Shown: piece after piece, positions 16,398-25,315 of the stretch
Layout of the letters: every line of letters starts with the position of its first letter
Numbering within the stretch: position 1 is the first letter of the stretch
Assembly: GCA_002746535.1 (NCBI GenBank)
Contig: NVWA01000007.1
Location: 1 to 50,617, forward strand
Length of the DNA stretch: 50,617 bases
Direction: 5' to 3'
Source: Planctomycetota bacterium
GTDB lineage: Bacteria > Planctomycetota > GCA-2746535
Position numbers and translations under genes: made by a program
The notes under the pieces: model-generated
The model's database searches: none
What the model was told of the DNA's origin: nothing
The model's input: only the letters and a program-made list of their open reading frames with translations

Positions 16398-17613
16398 TTG
16401 TTCCTCCGAAACCAAAATTATTATTCATTATTATATCTAATTTTTTATTTAAGGTTTCTGTGATAATTGGATATTCCCTGCAATCAGGATCTATATTTTC
16501 CAAATTAATATTAGGTGCTATAAATTGATCTTCTAACATGCCCATACAGAATATTGATTCAAGAGCGCCAGCAGCAGCTATGGGATGTCCCGTCATAGAT
16601 TTGGTGGAAGAAATCATAGGAATATTTTCACCAAAAGCACGTTTGATTGCTTTGAGTTCTGCAATATCGCCAATTACTGTTGAGGTACCATGCGTATTAA
16701 TATAATCGATATCATTAACTGAAATCCCTGCCTTTGCAATAGCTCGCTTCATGCATTCACCCGTTTGTATGCCATCTGGATCAGGCATAATCATATCTAA
16801 CCCATCAGCATTTGCATGATAACCTATTATTTCACCATAAATTTTAGCACCCCTTTTTTGTGCCATTTCGAATTCTTCTAGAATTAAAATACCCGCACCT
16901 CCACTAATGACAAAACCATCGCGGTTGGCATCATATGGTCGTGATGCTTGATGAGGATTATCAATATATCTTGTAGACAATGCCATCCTCATAGCCATAA
17001 ATCCACTTGTAGTGATAGAAGTTACTTCTTCACCACCACCAGTTATAGCTGAATCAATAAGTCCAGATTTAATTAATTCATAAGCATGTCCTATATTGTG
17101 GGCAGATGTAGCGCAAGCAGAACTTAATGAATAGCTACGTCCCTTCAAACCAAACGTATTCGTTACTGATGCACTACATGAACTTGACATAGACTTCACA
17201 ATTGTGTAAGGAGATATTCTTTTAATTTTACCATTAAAGAGTTTATCTGAACATTGATAAATAGCATCAGTGCTGGGAACACCACTCCCTATGATACAAG
17301 CAAATTCTGGATTTTTTAATTCTTCGTCTGATAGACCAGAGTCTTTTATAGCATCCTGGGCAGCAAGTGTGCAAAATTTAGCCGCATCTCCCATGCAATT
17401 TAAAATTTTTCGTGATAGTTCAGAAGATTTAGTTTTATTCTCAATGTCTTTAATACTACCTGCAATACAACTTTTAATCCCTAATTCACTCCATTCTTCT
17501 ATTTTGGAGACACCGGATTTTCCATTTTTTAGATTTGATTTCACTTCATCATAAGAATTACCAATACTAGAAATAATCCCTAACCCTGTAATGACGACTC
17601 TTTTAAATGCCAT
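16363..17613 (-). CDS. 3-oxoacyl-ACP synthase (KAS I, FabB-like)
   Basis: This 416-residue condensing enzyme carries the full catalytic set: Cys167 in SSACATSAHNIGHA, His308 in NTHGTST, Lys338 in SSTKSMTGH and His343. The wording of these motifs (SSACATSAH, GGGEE, NNNFGFGGTNAT) resembles FabB (KAS I) more than FabF (KAS II), although sequence reading alone cannot settle the subclass. KAS enzymes extend acyl-ACP with malonyl-ACP. The gene follows the acyl carrier protein by 12 bp and overlaps the dehydratase gene. An ACP/FabB-like/FabA-like set suggests an unsaturated-fatty-acid branch or a dedicated lipid, not the complete primary pathway, since fabD, fabG and fabI are absent here. Confidence 0.9.
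   Translation of the reverse strand: MAFKRVVITGLGIISSIGNSYDEVKSNLKNGKSGVSKIEEWSELGIKSCIAGSIKDIENKTKSSELSRKILNCMGDAAKFCTLAAQDAIKDSGLSDEELKNPEFACIIGSGVPSTDAIYQCSDKLFNGKIKRISPYTIVKSMSSSCSASVTNTFGLKGRSYSLSSACATSAHNIGHAYELIKSGLIDSAITGGGEEVTSITTSGFMAMRMALSTRYIDNPHQASRPYDANRDGFVISGGAGILILEEFEMAQKRGAKIYGEIIGYHANADGLDMIMPDPDGIQTGECMKRAIAKAGISVNDIDYINTHGTSTVIGDIAELKAIKRAFGENIPMISSTKSMTGHPIAAAGALESIFCMGMLEDQFIAPNINLENIDPDCREYPIITETLNKKLDIIMNNNFGFGGTNATIIFRKFDH
16402..16407 (-). promoter_or_regulatory. ribosome binding site of the dehydratase gene
   Basis: GGAGGA on the minus strand, four bases from ATG 16397 and inside the end of the ketosynthase gene. It sets the start and makes the gene overlap 35 bp. 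Confidence 0.65.
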
Positions 17614-17625
17614 TTACACTACTCA

Positions 17626-17880
17626 TTATGAATCTTCTTTTAATTTAACAATCAGATCGACTACATCACCAACGGTTACTAATGAAGTAATTTCATCGGC
17701 AATATCAATTTCATAATCCTCTTCTAAATCTAGTACCATGGTAGCTAATTGCAGTGAATCAAACTCAAGATCTTTTTTAATATCTGTTGAATCTGAGATC
17801 TCACTTATACTTTTATCCAAATCAGTTTCCCCTACTAAATATTCAGCCACTCCGTCCCAAATTTTCTTTCGATCAACCAC
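17626..17880 (-). CDS. acyl carrier protein
   Basis: This is an 84-residue acidic helical protein of the ACP family. The 4'-phosphopantetheine attachment serine is Ser42 in EFDSLQLATMV, a DSL-type site, and the downstream DLEEDYEIDIADEI helix is the usual partner-binding surface. It carries growing acyl chains to the ketosynthase and dehydratase encoded next to it. It starts at GTG 17880 with AGGGAG eight bases upstream and is the first gene of the three-gene set, divergent from the cupin gene. Sequence differs enough from housekeeping AcpP that it could be a dedicated carrier. Confidence 0.9.
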   Translation of the reverse strand: MVDRKKIWDGVAEYLVGETDLDKSISEISDSTDIKKDLEFDSLQLATMVLDLEEDYEIDIADEITSLVTVGDVVDLIVKLKEDS

Positions 17881-18126
17881 AAATAGCTCTCCCTATTAAA
17901 ATACCAAATTGATACTCACGTACTATTAAACTTAATTCGTCGACATTCTACACCAATTTTTACTAATTCAAATCAATCAAAGAATCAAATTAAATATTAT
18001 TCTACATTCTCATACCTAAATATGATGTCTTTTCATAGGTTTTTCAATTGTTAAGCGTATATTCATAATTTATCATAATTTAAGACTATTAATGTCTACA
18101 CTTGGCATTTTTAAAAGGTTATAAAA

Positions 18127-18888
18127 ATGAGCTATTTTTCAGAATATATAGAAGTTGAAAAAGAAGAAATTGCCGATGGCGTTTTCATTGAACGCAGAAA
18201 TTTTTTAAAAATATCTGCGTTAGCTGCTGGGAGTATGTTTCTAAGTAACTACTTACCCTTACGGGCCGAAGTAACAAAAAATAAAAAGAATAAAGACTCT
18301 GGCCAAAAGGATCAAGACAAAAATAATGAAATTAAAAAATTAATGACTCAAATGACTTCTAAAGCACAGGCCCTAATAAAAGCAGAAAATCCCGATGAAG
18401 AAAAGTATTTAAAAGAATTCACTAAAATGGTATCGAGTTTAAAAAATATTCCGCATGCTAAAAAAACAGATCGGAAAATAAAATTTACATCCATGTATTC
18501 TCAAATACCTCTTAAAGTTTATCAAATTCGCATGCTACCTGGCACAGCTCTCAGATTTCACGACCACCGTAACTACAATGGCATTGTAAATGTATTAGAG
18601 GGCTCTGCCACAATCAGGAACTTCGATTTTGCTGAAAAAATACAAAACATTCAGGCTGCAAAACAATTTAAAATAATTGAAACGCAAAATGTAATCGCTA
18701 AACAAGGTGACATATCAAATCTAAGTCGATATCGAGATAATATTCATGATATTCGTGCTGGAAAAAATGGCGTGCTGTTTTTAGATATTTTCACATTCTT
18801 CAATAATAAAGGCGTTTCAAAATTTTTAAAAGTCGACAAAAACCCAATTAAAAAAAATAAAAAAATCTATATGGCTAATTGGGAATAA
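18127..18888 (+). CDS. Tat-exported cupin-domain protein
   Basis: This 253-residue protein has a twin-arginine signal (ERRNFLK at 22-28 followed by a hydrophobic stretch and RAE), a Lys/Asp-rich linker (about 49-70) and a cupin domain with the first metal-binding segment RFHDHRNYNGIVNVLEG (His145 and His147). Tat export suggests it folds, perhaps with a metal, before secretion. Twenty-one residues precede the arginine pair, an unusually long n-region for a Tat signal. The catalytic role is unknown; cysteine-dioxygenase-like chemistry is one possibility. An AAAGG lies eight bases before the ATG. It is divergent from the ACP operon and convergent with the HEAT-like gene. Confidence 0.75.
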   Translation: MSYFSEYIEVEKEEIADGVFIERRNFLKISALAAGSMFLSNYLPLRAEVTKNKKNKDSGQKDQDKNNEIKKLMTQMTSKAQALIKAENPDEEKYLKEFTKMVSSLKNIPHAKKTDRKIKFTSMYSQIPLKVYQIRMLPGTALRFHDHRNYNGIVNVLEGSATIRNFDFAEKIQNIQAAKQFKIIETQNVIAKQGDISNLSRYRDNIHDIRAGKNGVLFLDIFTFFNNKGVSKFLKVDKNPIKKNKKIYMANWE

Positions 18889-18916
18889 TAAATGCATTAC
18901 AAAAATAGATTGAACA

Positions 18917-20266
18917 TTAATTAAATTTACTTCTAGGCTTTGAATCTTCAGCTTTTACCCATTTATCCCACAATTCAACATTTGTATTAAATGGCATACC
19001 TGTAAAGTTAGTCAGTAATTCTGAAACTTTAATTTTTATTTTTTCATCTTTAGTTTTACGTAGATATTTAATAATTTTTTTTAATGACTTTAATTTAAAA
19101 TATTTTTCAGCCTTATCTTCAAGCCCAAACATATTAATGGCATCTAAAACTTTATTTAAAATTGGATCATTAATTTTAATTTTCGGCAGGATCAAAAGAA
19201 AGACATCTTTAATTTCGTTTAAGGCTATTTTATTTAAACTGCTTTCTCCCTTACCAAACCTCAGAAGATTCCCTTCTAGATAACCTAATGCTAAAATCAA
19301 ATTATTTCGCGCACTTAAACTTTTAGTATCAACTTCTTTTAATCTCTTAATTATTGCGCCAACAGCCACAATTGAATTAATCTTGTATAGTGATGTAGCT
19401 GCTGCGATCATAATATCTTCATCATTATTTTTTAGAAAATCTAAAAATATTTTTTCATCTGATTTCTGTATTCTACCACTCTCATTTTTTAACATATTTG
19501 CATATAAATTTATTGCTTTTGCTATATCCATATTTGAAAATTCACCGGCACGATTTAAAAATATTTTTTTACAAAATCTTTTTATTTCATATTCTGAAAA
19601 TCGATTATTAGACAAAGAATAATCCAATAAATAATAGAGAATAGATATTTTCAATTTAGAATTTTTATCATTTAGCTCTCTTTTAATCGTCACACTAATT
19701 GAATTATATCCCACCTTTATTAATGATAACTTTCTAAAAACCGCCTGTTTCAATTCCAGCACCCTAGAATCATCTTTTAATTTAATTTTTTTAGATAAAA
19801 TTTTTAAAAATACATTTTTAAGTTCATAAGAATTAGCTAAATCTTCCCTAGTTAAAACATCTGGTAACGTTTCAATTAAATATTTTCGTAAAGGTATTGC
19901 TTCATTTTCATCAATTAAGATTTTCAACAATTCTGATTCTAAATTAACAATATGATGATTTTCTAAATATAAATCGATAAGCATTTCAATTGACATTTGT
20001 CTCATTAAAACAAAATAATCCTTCTTTTTATTTTTAATTATTTTAAATAGGTCTTCATATACATGATGTTTTTTTAAAATATCTTTCTTGATATTTCTAA
20101 GCTTTTTTACAGATTCTTTAAAATCTAAATATAAGTTATTCCTGATAATACTTTTGAATTCCCTAATAAGCACAATAGCATCTTTATTTTTCATTGACGA
20201 CGATTCACCATAAATAAACCCCGTCATTACTAGAAGTGAAAAGAGAATCATTATAAGGTTTTTCAT
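18917..20266 (-). CDS. secreted HEAT-like repeat protein
   Basis: A 449-residue protein with a signal peptide (MKNLIMILFSLLVMTGFIYG) and an all-helical, Lys- and Leu-rich body. The stretch around residues 280-330 (DEDIMIAAATSLYKI and the following helix) looks like HEAT repeats, protein-protein interaction scaffolds. No enzymatic motif is visible and I do not recognise a specific family. AGGAGGG stands in front of the ATG at 20266. It lies downstream of the two LRR-lectin lipoprotein genes on the same strand but about 200 bp away, so it may be separately transcribed. Confidence 0.65.
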   Translation of the reverse strand: MKNLIMILFSLLVMTGFIYGESSSMKNKDAIVLIREFKSIIRNNLYLDFKESVKKLRNIKKDILKKHHVYEDLFKIIKNKKKDYFVLMRQMSIEMLIDLYLENHHIVNLESELLKILIDENEAIPLRKYLIETLPDVLTREDLANSYELKNVFLKILSKKIKLKDDSRVLELKQAVFRKLSLIKVGYNSISVTIKRELNDKNSKLKISILYYLLDYSLSNNRFSEYEIKRFCKKIFLNRAGEFSNMDIAKAINLYANMLKNESGRIQKSDEKIFLDFLKNNDEDIMIAAATSLYKINSIVAVGAIIKRLKEVDTKSLSARNNLILALGYLEGNLLRFGKGESSLNKIALNEIKDVFLLILPKIKINDPILNKVLDAINMFGLEDKAEKYFKLKSLKKIIKYLRKTKDEKIKIKVSELLTNFTGMPFNTNVELWDKWVKAEDSKPRSKFN

Positions 20267-20335
20267 ATTGCCCTCCTAAAAACAAAATTATTATTATTGA
20301 TTTCACATGCCATTAATCTACACGCTTAGAACACC

Positions 20336-20352
20336 AAAAGGTTCCCCCTTTT
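20336..20352 (-). terminator. weak hairpin after the first LRR-lectin gene
   Basis: AAAAGG (20336-20341) and CCTTTT (20347-20352) form a six-pair stem with a five-base loop and a short T run. It lies downstream of the stop at 20464. The stem is short and AT-rich, so this is only a candidate. Confidence 0.3.
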
Positions 20353-20463
20353 ATGAAAATTTTAATTGAGATTGTTATTAAGGGTGATTTTACTTCGAAA
20401 TGTAATTATAATTTATGGAAAAGCCAAATTAACCGGCAAGAATAAACGATTAAAATGTACTTT

Positions 20464-22746
20464 TTATCTATCCCACTCAATAATAAAAGGCAATTCATTC
20501 TCGGGATCTTGAACTTGCCATCTGTTTCCCATCACTATTGAATAGCTCTTGTCATTAGAAGTTCTGTACCAACGCCAACCGCCAAAAAGGTCTACACCAA
20601 TACTTTCATTAGTACTCCATCTTATTGATCCATTAACTTCTTCTAGACCAATCCAATAATCATTGAAGTACATGCGATCTAAAACCTTTTCATCGTATTC
20701 ACTTTTTTCAACAATTGAAATCAAATGCCCACCAAACTTCTTGCAAAATGCTTGAGCATTTTTTTTATTTAAAAATACCGGCACACTTAAATAATAATGT
20801 CCATTTAACTCAGCAGCAAATTGTTTAATATTGGCTTTATCGCCTTTTTTCAGTTCTTGTAAAATTTTAATATTTTTTCTATGAATTCTATACTCATCTC
20901 CTGACCAACTTTTCAACAAACCATCAACACTTTCTTCAGAAAGCAATTCAATATTAAAGAAAAAAGTTTTCGGTGGTTTTTTTGAAAATGATTTAAAGGA
21001 AATAATTGGATTATTATAGCAAATTAAAGTTTCTAAAGATTCAATTTTTGATAATGATTCAATTGAGGTGATACTATTGTTCGCAATATTTATATAATTT
21101 AATTTTTTACAACCCTTTAATATATCAATATTTGATATGGAATTATTTTGCAATCTCAGATAATTCAATTCAGCTAAAGGAATCTTAGAAATATTATTTA
21201 TTTTATTAAAGCTTAAATTTATTTGTTTTAATTGATTTAAATTAAATAAAGCTGAAACATCACTCAACTCATTTTTAGATCCATTCAAAACCTTAAGATT
21301 GGTACATCCATTTAATAAATCAAGATTCTTTAAATCTTTAATAGAAATATCAAGATTTTCAAGGACATCTAATTTAATACCCTCCAAAGATTTAATTTTA
21401 TTTTCATTAATTGACAGTTTTTTAATAGATAAACCGTTTAATTCTTTCAGACTTAATAAGTCATTGCCATCTAAACTTAAAAATTTTAGCGATGAGAAAT
21501 CCTTCAAGACAGCAATTGAGGTAAGAGAATTATTATTTGCCACTACAGTTTCTAGACTATCTTTTTTGTATTTTAAGAAGTCAATACTTTTAAGATTAGC
21601 ATATGAAACATTTACGATAGTTTCTAAAGTATGTTTAACAAATATTGTCCAAAAAAAATCTTTGTAACCATCGGTTATGTTTCGTGATTGTTTTGAGAAT
21701 AATAAGTTTTTAATAGAGCCAATAGTTCCCACACGATAAAAAGAAAACTTTTCAAAACATTTCACAAATAATTCTTTTGATCGTTTAAAATCTCCTGACA
21801 TAAACTTCGCTTTTGCTATTAAGATTGAAATGTCATACTCATTATCTTTTAAATTCATCCTATCCAAGTAATGCTCCACTTCTTGATAATTACCTAAAGT
21901 TAATTCTAAATGAGCAATCCTTAAATAAACCCTATCATGTAAACTTAAGTTCTCGGGATAAGCATCAATAATATCTTGAAATAACGTTTTGATTAACCCA
22001 GCATGCTGTCTGTGTTTTGCCGGTGCACTAATAATTTTTGATAGGATGTGATCAATGGCTTTAAGTTCAATTTCATAATCGGACATATTCTTTTTAAAAA
22101 ACTTAATATCCCAAAACTGCTTCCCTTCACCATATGTATAAATCCCATTAAATCTACCAGTCAAAAAATAACTATTCTTACAAGTAACAATTAAAACATC
22201 ATTACAATATAGCTTTAGAAAGTCGCCAATTTTTTCGGCGCGAATTTTATAAACATCTGAAGGAAAAACTTCATAGGCTACTTGAGCTAGTGGCAAATTA
22301 TACATTTGAATAATTGCCATGGTATTACTTAAACCTCCAATTTGTAAATCATATCTAATGCGTAATTTTTCATCTGCAGATAATATTATAGACAAATCGC
22401 CACCAGCATCTAATGACTTCTGATCTTTAACTCTCGCCTTAAATTCAATTGCATAATCACCTAAGCGATTCCTTTTAAATAATATAATATTTTCGTATTT
22501 ACCATCTTCACTTTTAATTGATTCTAATTTCCCATCAATTACTTTCCAGGCACCTGATTTTATAACCCAATCTTTTTCTAGGTCACTTTTATTTTTTGGA
22601 GTTAGCTCGATAGGCTCTCCCCACATTTTATCTCTAGTCGATTGTAATTTAGAATTATTATTTTCTCGATTGGAAATTTCTGAATTTCCACAAGAAATGT
22701 AAATACAACAAATTGATAACAATATAAAAATATTACTTAACTTCAT
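20464..22746 (-). CDS. lipoprotein with jelly-roll, LRR and C-type lectin domains (paralogue 1)
   Basis: A 760-residue lipoprotein: the signal peptide ends in a lipobox (IYISC followed by GNS). Next come a concanavalin-like jelly roll of the DUF1080 type (about 40-215), a helical part that resembles TPR repeats (about 220-360), a run of leucine-rich repeats of the SDS22 type (about 385-590, e.g. LKFLSLDGNDLLSLKEL), and a C-terminal C-type lectin-like domain (about 650-760) with FCKKFGGHL, NDYWIGLEE and a final IIEWDR. The architecture suggests binding of glycan or protein at the cell surface. The ATG at 22746 is preferred over an upstream GTG at 22755 because AGGTG stands in front of it. It is a tandem paralogue of the next gene upstream. 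Confidence 0.82.
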   Translation of the reverse strand: MKLSNIFILLSICCIYISCGNSEISNRENNNSKLQSTRDKMWGEPIELTPKNKSDLEKDWVIKSGAWKVIDGKLESIKSEDGKYENIILFKRNRLGDYAIEFKARVKDQKSLDAGGDLSIILSADEKLRIRYDLQIGGLSNTMAIIQMYNLPLAQVAYEVFPSDVYKIRAEKIGDFLKLYCNDVLIVTCKNSYFLTGRFNGIYTYGEGKQFWDIKFFKKNMSDYEIELKAIDHILSKIISAPAKHRQHAGLIKTLFQDIIDAYPENLSLHDRVYLRIAHLELTLGNYQEVEHYLDRMNLKDNEYDISILIAKAKFMSGDFKRSKELFVKCFEKFSFYRVGTIGSIKNLLFSKQSRNITDGYKDFFWTIFVKHTLETIVNVSYANLKSIDFLKYKKDSLETVVANNNSLTSIAVLKDFSSLKFLSLDGNDLLSLKELNGLSIKKLSINENKIKSLEGIKLDVLENLDISIKDLKNLDLLNGCTNLKVLNGSKNELSDVSALFNLNQLKQINLSFNKINNISKIPLAELNYLRLQNNSISNIDILKGCKKLNYINIANNSITSIESLSKIESLETLICYNNPIISFKSFSKKPPKTFFFNIELLSEESVDGLLKSWSGDEYRIHRKNIKILQELKKGDKANIKQFAAELNGHYYLSVPVFLNKKNAQAFCKKFGGHLISIVEKSEYDEKVLDRMYFNDYWIGLEEVNGSIRWSTNESIGVDLFGGWRWYRTSNDKSYSIVMGNRWQVQDPENELPFIIEWDR

Positions 22747-22816
22747 AAAATTCACCTAAAATTAATTTAATGCACAATTAATACAATTTGGATAATGATC
22801 TAAAATACAATAGTTT

Positions 22817-25096
22817 TCACTGATCCCATTCAATGATAAAAGGTAACTGAGTATCAGAATTTATAATATGCCATTGATTAAGCTTATCTAATGCAAAACT
22901 CTGATCATCATTAGTTCTATTCCAACGTAAGCCTATTAAACGATCTACATTAACAATTTCATTAGTTGACCACCTAATCAAGCCGTCCACTCTTTCTAAT
23001 CCAATCCAATAATTACTAAATTCCATTCGATCTAAAAGCTTTTCATCAAGTTCAGATTCATCCACGAGTGAAATTAAATGTCCACCAACTTTTTCACAAA
23101 AATCTTTAGCATTCTTTTTATTTAAAAAGATGGGCATACTTAAATAATAATGGCCATTAAGCTCTGTTGCGAATTGCTTAAGATTCGCTTTTTCTTCTTT
23201 TCTCATTTCAAATAAAATTTTCACATTCTTGCGATGATTTCTCAGCTCTTCACCTGGCCAACTTTTCAACAAACCTTTTACATAATCATCAGAAAACAAT
23301 TCAAGATTAAAAAAAAATGTTTTTGGTGGGTTTTTCGCAAAGGAACCAAGTGTCAGAATTGGGTTTCCGTAACAAATTAAGGTTTCTAAAGATTCAATTT
23401 TTGACAATGACTCAATTGAAGAGATTTTATTATTTGAAATATCTAAGAATTCTAAGCTCTTACTTTTCTCTAAAAAATCAATATTAGATATTGAATTACT
23501 TTTCAAAATTAAAAGTTTTAAGGCTTTCAAAGGAATACTTGCTGCTTCCTTTATTTTATTAAATCCCAAATTAATATTTTCAAGGTGTATAAGTTTATTC
23601 AAAGAAACTATTTCGTTCAATTCATTATATCCAGCGTTTAACTTACTCAGATTTAAACACCCATTTAAAAGGTCTAGATTCTTTAATTTTTTCTCACGAA
23701 TGGATATTACTTTTAAATCCTTTAATTTAATCCCCTCTAAAGAATTTATCTTATTCTCACTAATGGAAAGTGTTTTAATCGACAAACCATTTAGCTCTTT
23801 CAAGTTTTCAATATGATTCCCATCAATATACAAGCCATTAAGAAAGGGGTAATCATTCAAAAACTTTAAGGAAGTGATCAAATTATAGTTAGCAATTATC
23901 ATCGTAATTTGATCTTTTTTAATTTTAAGAAAATCAATATTTTTTAAATTAGCATTAGAACAATTTATATTATCTGACTTACTATATTTAATAAATGTAT
24001 TCCAGAAGAACTCTTGATACTCACCAGGAATTCTTCTTGAATATTTTGAATATAAAAGACTTTTTATAACACCTATCGTTCCTATCCTTTTGTACTTATA
24101 CTTTTTTAAACATTTCATAAATATTTCTTTTGAATTTTTAAAATTACCCGACATAAAATTTGCTTTAGCAGTTAATAAAGAAATATCATACTCATTGTCT
24201 TTTATTTTCATTTTACCTAAGAAGTTTTCTACCGCTTGAAAGTTTCCTAAAGCTAACTCAAGATGCGCTATCCTTAAATTAATTCTATCGTGCAATGTTA
24301 ATTTCTTTGGATATGCCTTAATAATATCTTGGAATAATGTCTTAACTAATTTTGCATATTGTTTGTAAAGTGCAGGTGAATCAATAATTTTTGCTAAAAT
24401 TTGATCGATTGCTTTTAATTCAATTTCATAATTAGACATATTCTTTTTGTAATACTTAATATCCCAAAATTGTTTTCCTTCGCCATATGAATAGAATCCA
24501 TTGAACCTACCTGTTAAATAAAAGCTGTTTTTAGTAGCAAGTAACAATACGTCATTACAAAATAATTTAAACCAATCGCCTGATTTTTCAGCACGGATTG
24601 TATAAGTTTCATTTTGTATTATTTCATATTCGACTTGCGTTAAAGGAAAATCATACATTTGAATGACGGCTATGGTATTACCCCTACCACCTATCTGCAA
24701 ATCAATTCTTTTTTCTAGATTTTCACTGGAATTCATAATGACCGACAAATCACCGCCCGAATCTAAAGCGTCCTGATTTTTAGCTCTGGCTTTAAATTCT
24801 ATAGCATAGTCACTTAAGCTATTTTCCTTAAAGAAAATTATATGCTCTTTTCGACCGTCTTGACTTGGAACAGTTTCTAACTTTCCATCTTTAAATATCC
24901 AATTACCCTTTTTGATTATCCAATTTCGCTCAAAGTCAAGTTGGTTTTTTGGCATTAAATTTATCGGTTCACCCCATTGATTATCTCGATTTATTTTTGC
25001 ATGATGTATTGGCTCAAAAGATGATTCATTAGAATTTCCACAAGAAATTAGAATAATCAAAATCACTATCAAATAAGTTAAATTTCTAAACTTCAT
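22817..25096 (-). CDS. lipoprotein with jelly-roll, LRR and C-type lectin domains (paralogue 2)
   Basis: This 759-residue lipoprotein is colinear with its neighbour at 20464-22746 over its whole length and shares many identical blocks, including WGEPI near the N terminus, the SYGEGKQFWDIK segment, IESLETLICY and the lectin ending PFIIEWDQ. It has a lipobox (ILISC, GNS), jelly roll, helical region, leucine-rich repeats and C-type lectin domain in the same order. The pair is a clear tandem duplication that has diverged, mainly in the repeat region, as expected of surface recognition proteins. AGGTG lies five bases before the ATG at 25096. No cognate regulator or secretion gene is nearby. Confidence 0.82.
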   Translation of the reverse strand: MKFRNLTYLIVILIILISCGNSNESSFEPIHHAKINRDNQWGEPINLMPKNQLDFERNWIIKKGNWIFKDGKLETVPSQDGRKEHIIFFKENSLSDYAIEFKARAKNQDALDSGGDLSVIMNSSENLEKRIDLQIGGRGNTIAVIQMYDFPLTQVEYEIIQNETYTIRAEKSGDWFKLFCNDVLLLATKNSFYLTGRFNGFYSYGEGKQFWDIKYYKKNMSNYEIELKAIDQILAKIIDSPALYKQYAKLVKTLFQDIIKAYPKKLTLHDRINLRIAHLELALGNFQAVENFLGKMKIKDNEYDISLLTAKANFMSGNFKNSKEIFMKCLKKYKYKRIGTIGVIKSLLYSKYSRRIPGEYQEFFWNTFIKYSKSDNINCSNANLKNIDFLKIKKDQITMIIANYNLITSLKFLNDYPFLNGLYIDGNHIENLKELNGLSIKTLSISENKINSLEGIKLKDLKVISIREKKLKNLDLLNGCLNLSKLNAGYNELNEIVSLNKLIHLENINLGFNKIKEAASIPLKALKLLILKSNSISNIDFLEKSKSLEFLDISNNKISSIESLSKIESLETLICYGNPILTLGSFAKNPPKTFFFNLELFSDDYVKGLLKSWPGEELRNHRKNVKILFEMRKEEKANLKQFATELNGHYYLSMPIFLNKKNAKDFCEKVGGHLISLVDESELDEKLLDRMEFSNYWIGLERVDGLIRWSTNEIVNVDRLIGLRWNRTNDDQSFALDKLNQWHIINSDTQLPFIIEWDQ

Positions 25097-25138
25097 AGTA
25101 TCACCTAAAAATTATGAATATTGTAATTATTAATATCT

Positions 25139-25315
25139 TCAACTAGGAATTACATCAATATATTTACACCACAATGCATGATTTTCAAGGCAATTCGAAC
25201 CGTATGGACATGGAAAGAAAAGAAATCTTGAATTAACAAGATTAAACAAGGAAAACATCAAACTATGCGATATTTCGTTAATATTATAATTCTTTTTTCT
25301 CACTTGATTTCTCAT
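25139..25315 (-). other. short cysteine-bearing reading frame after the YihY gene
   Basis: An open frame overlaps the end of the YihY-type gene in another frame and continues about 145 bases past it, ending with a cysteine-spaced tail (CPYGSNCLENHALWCKY). No ribosome binding site is visible at any of its possible starts. It could be a tiny protein or the remnant of a lost gene. I cannot tell which. Confidence 0.2.
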
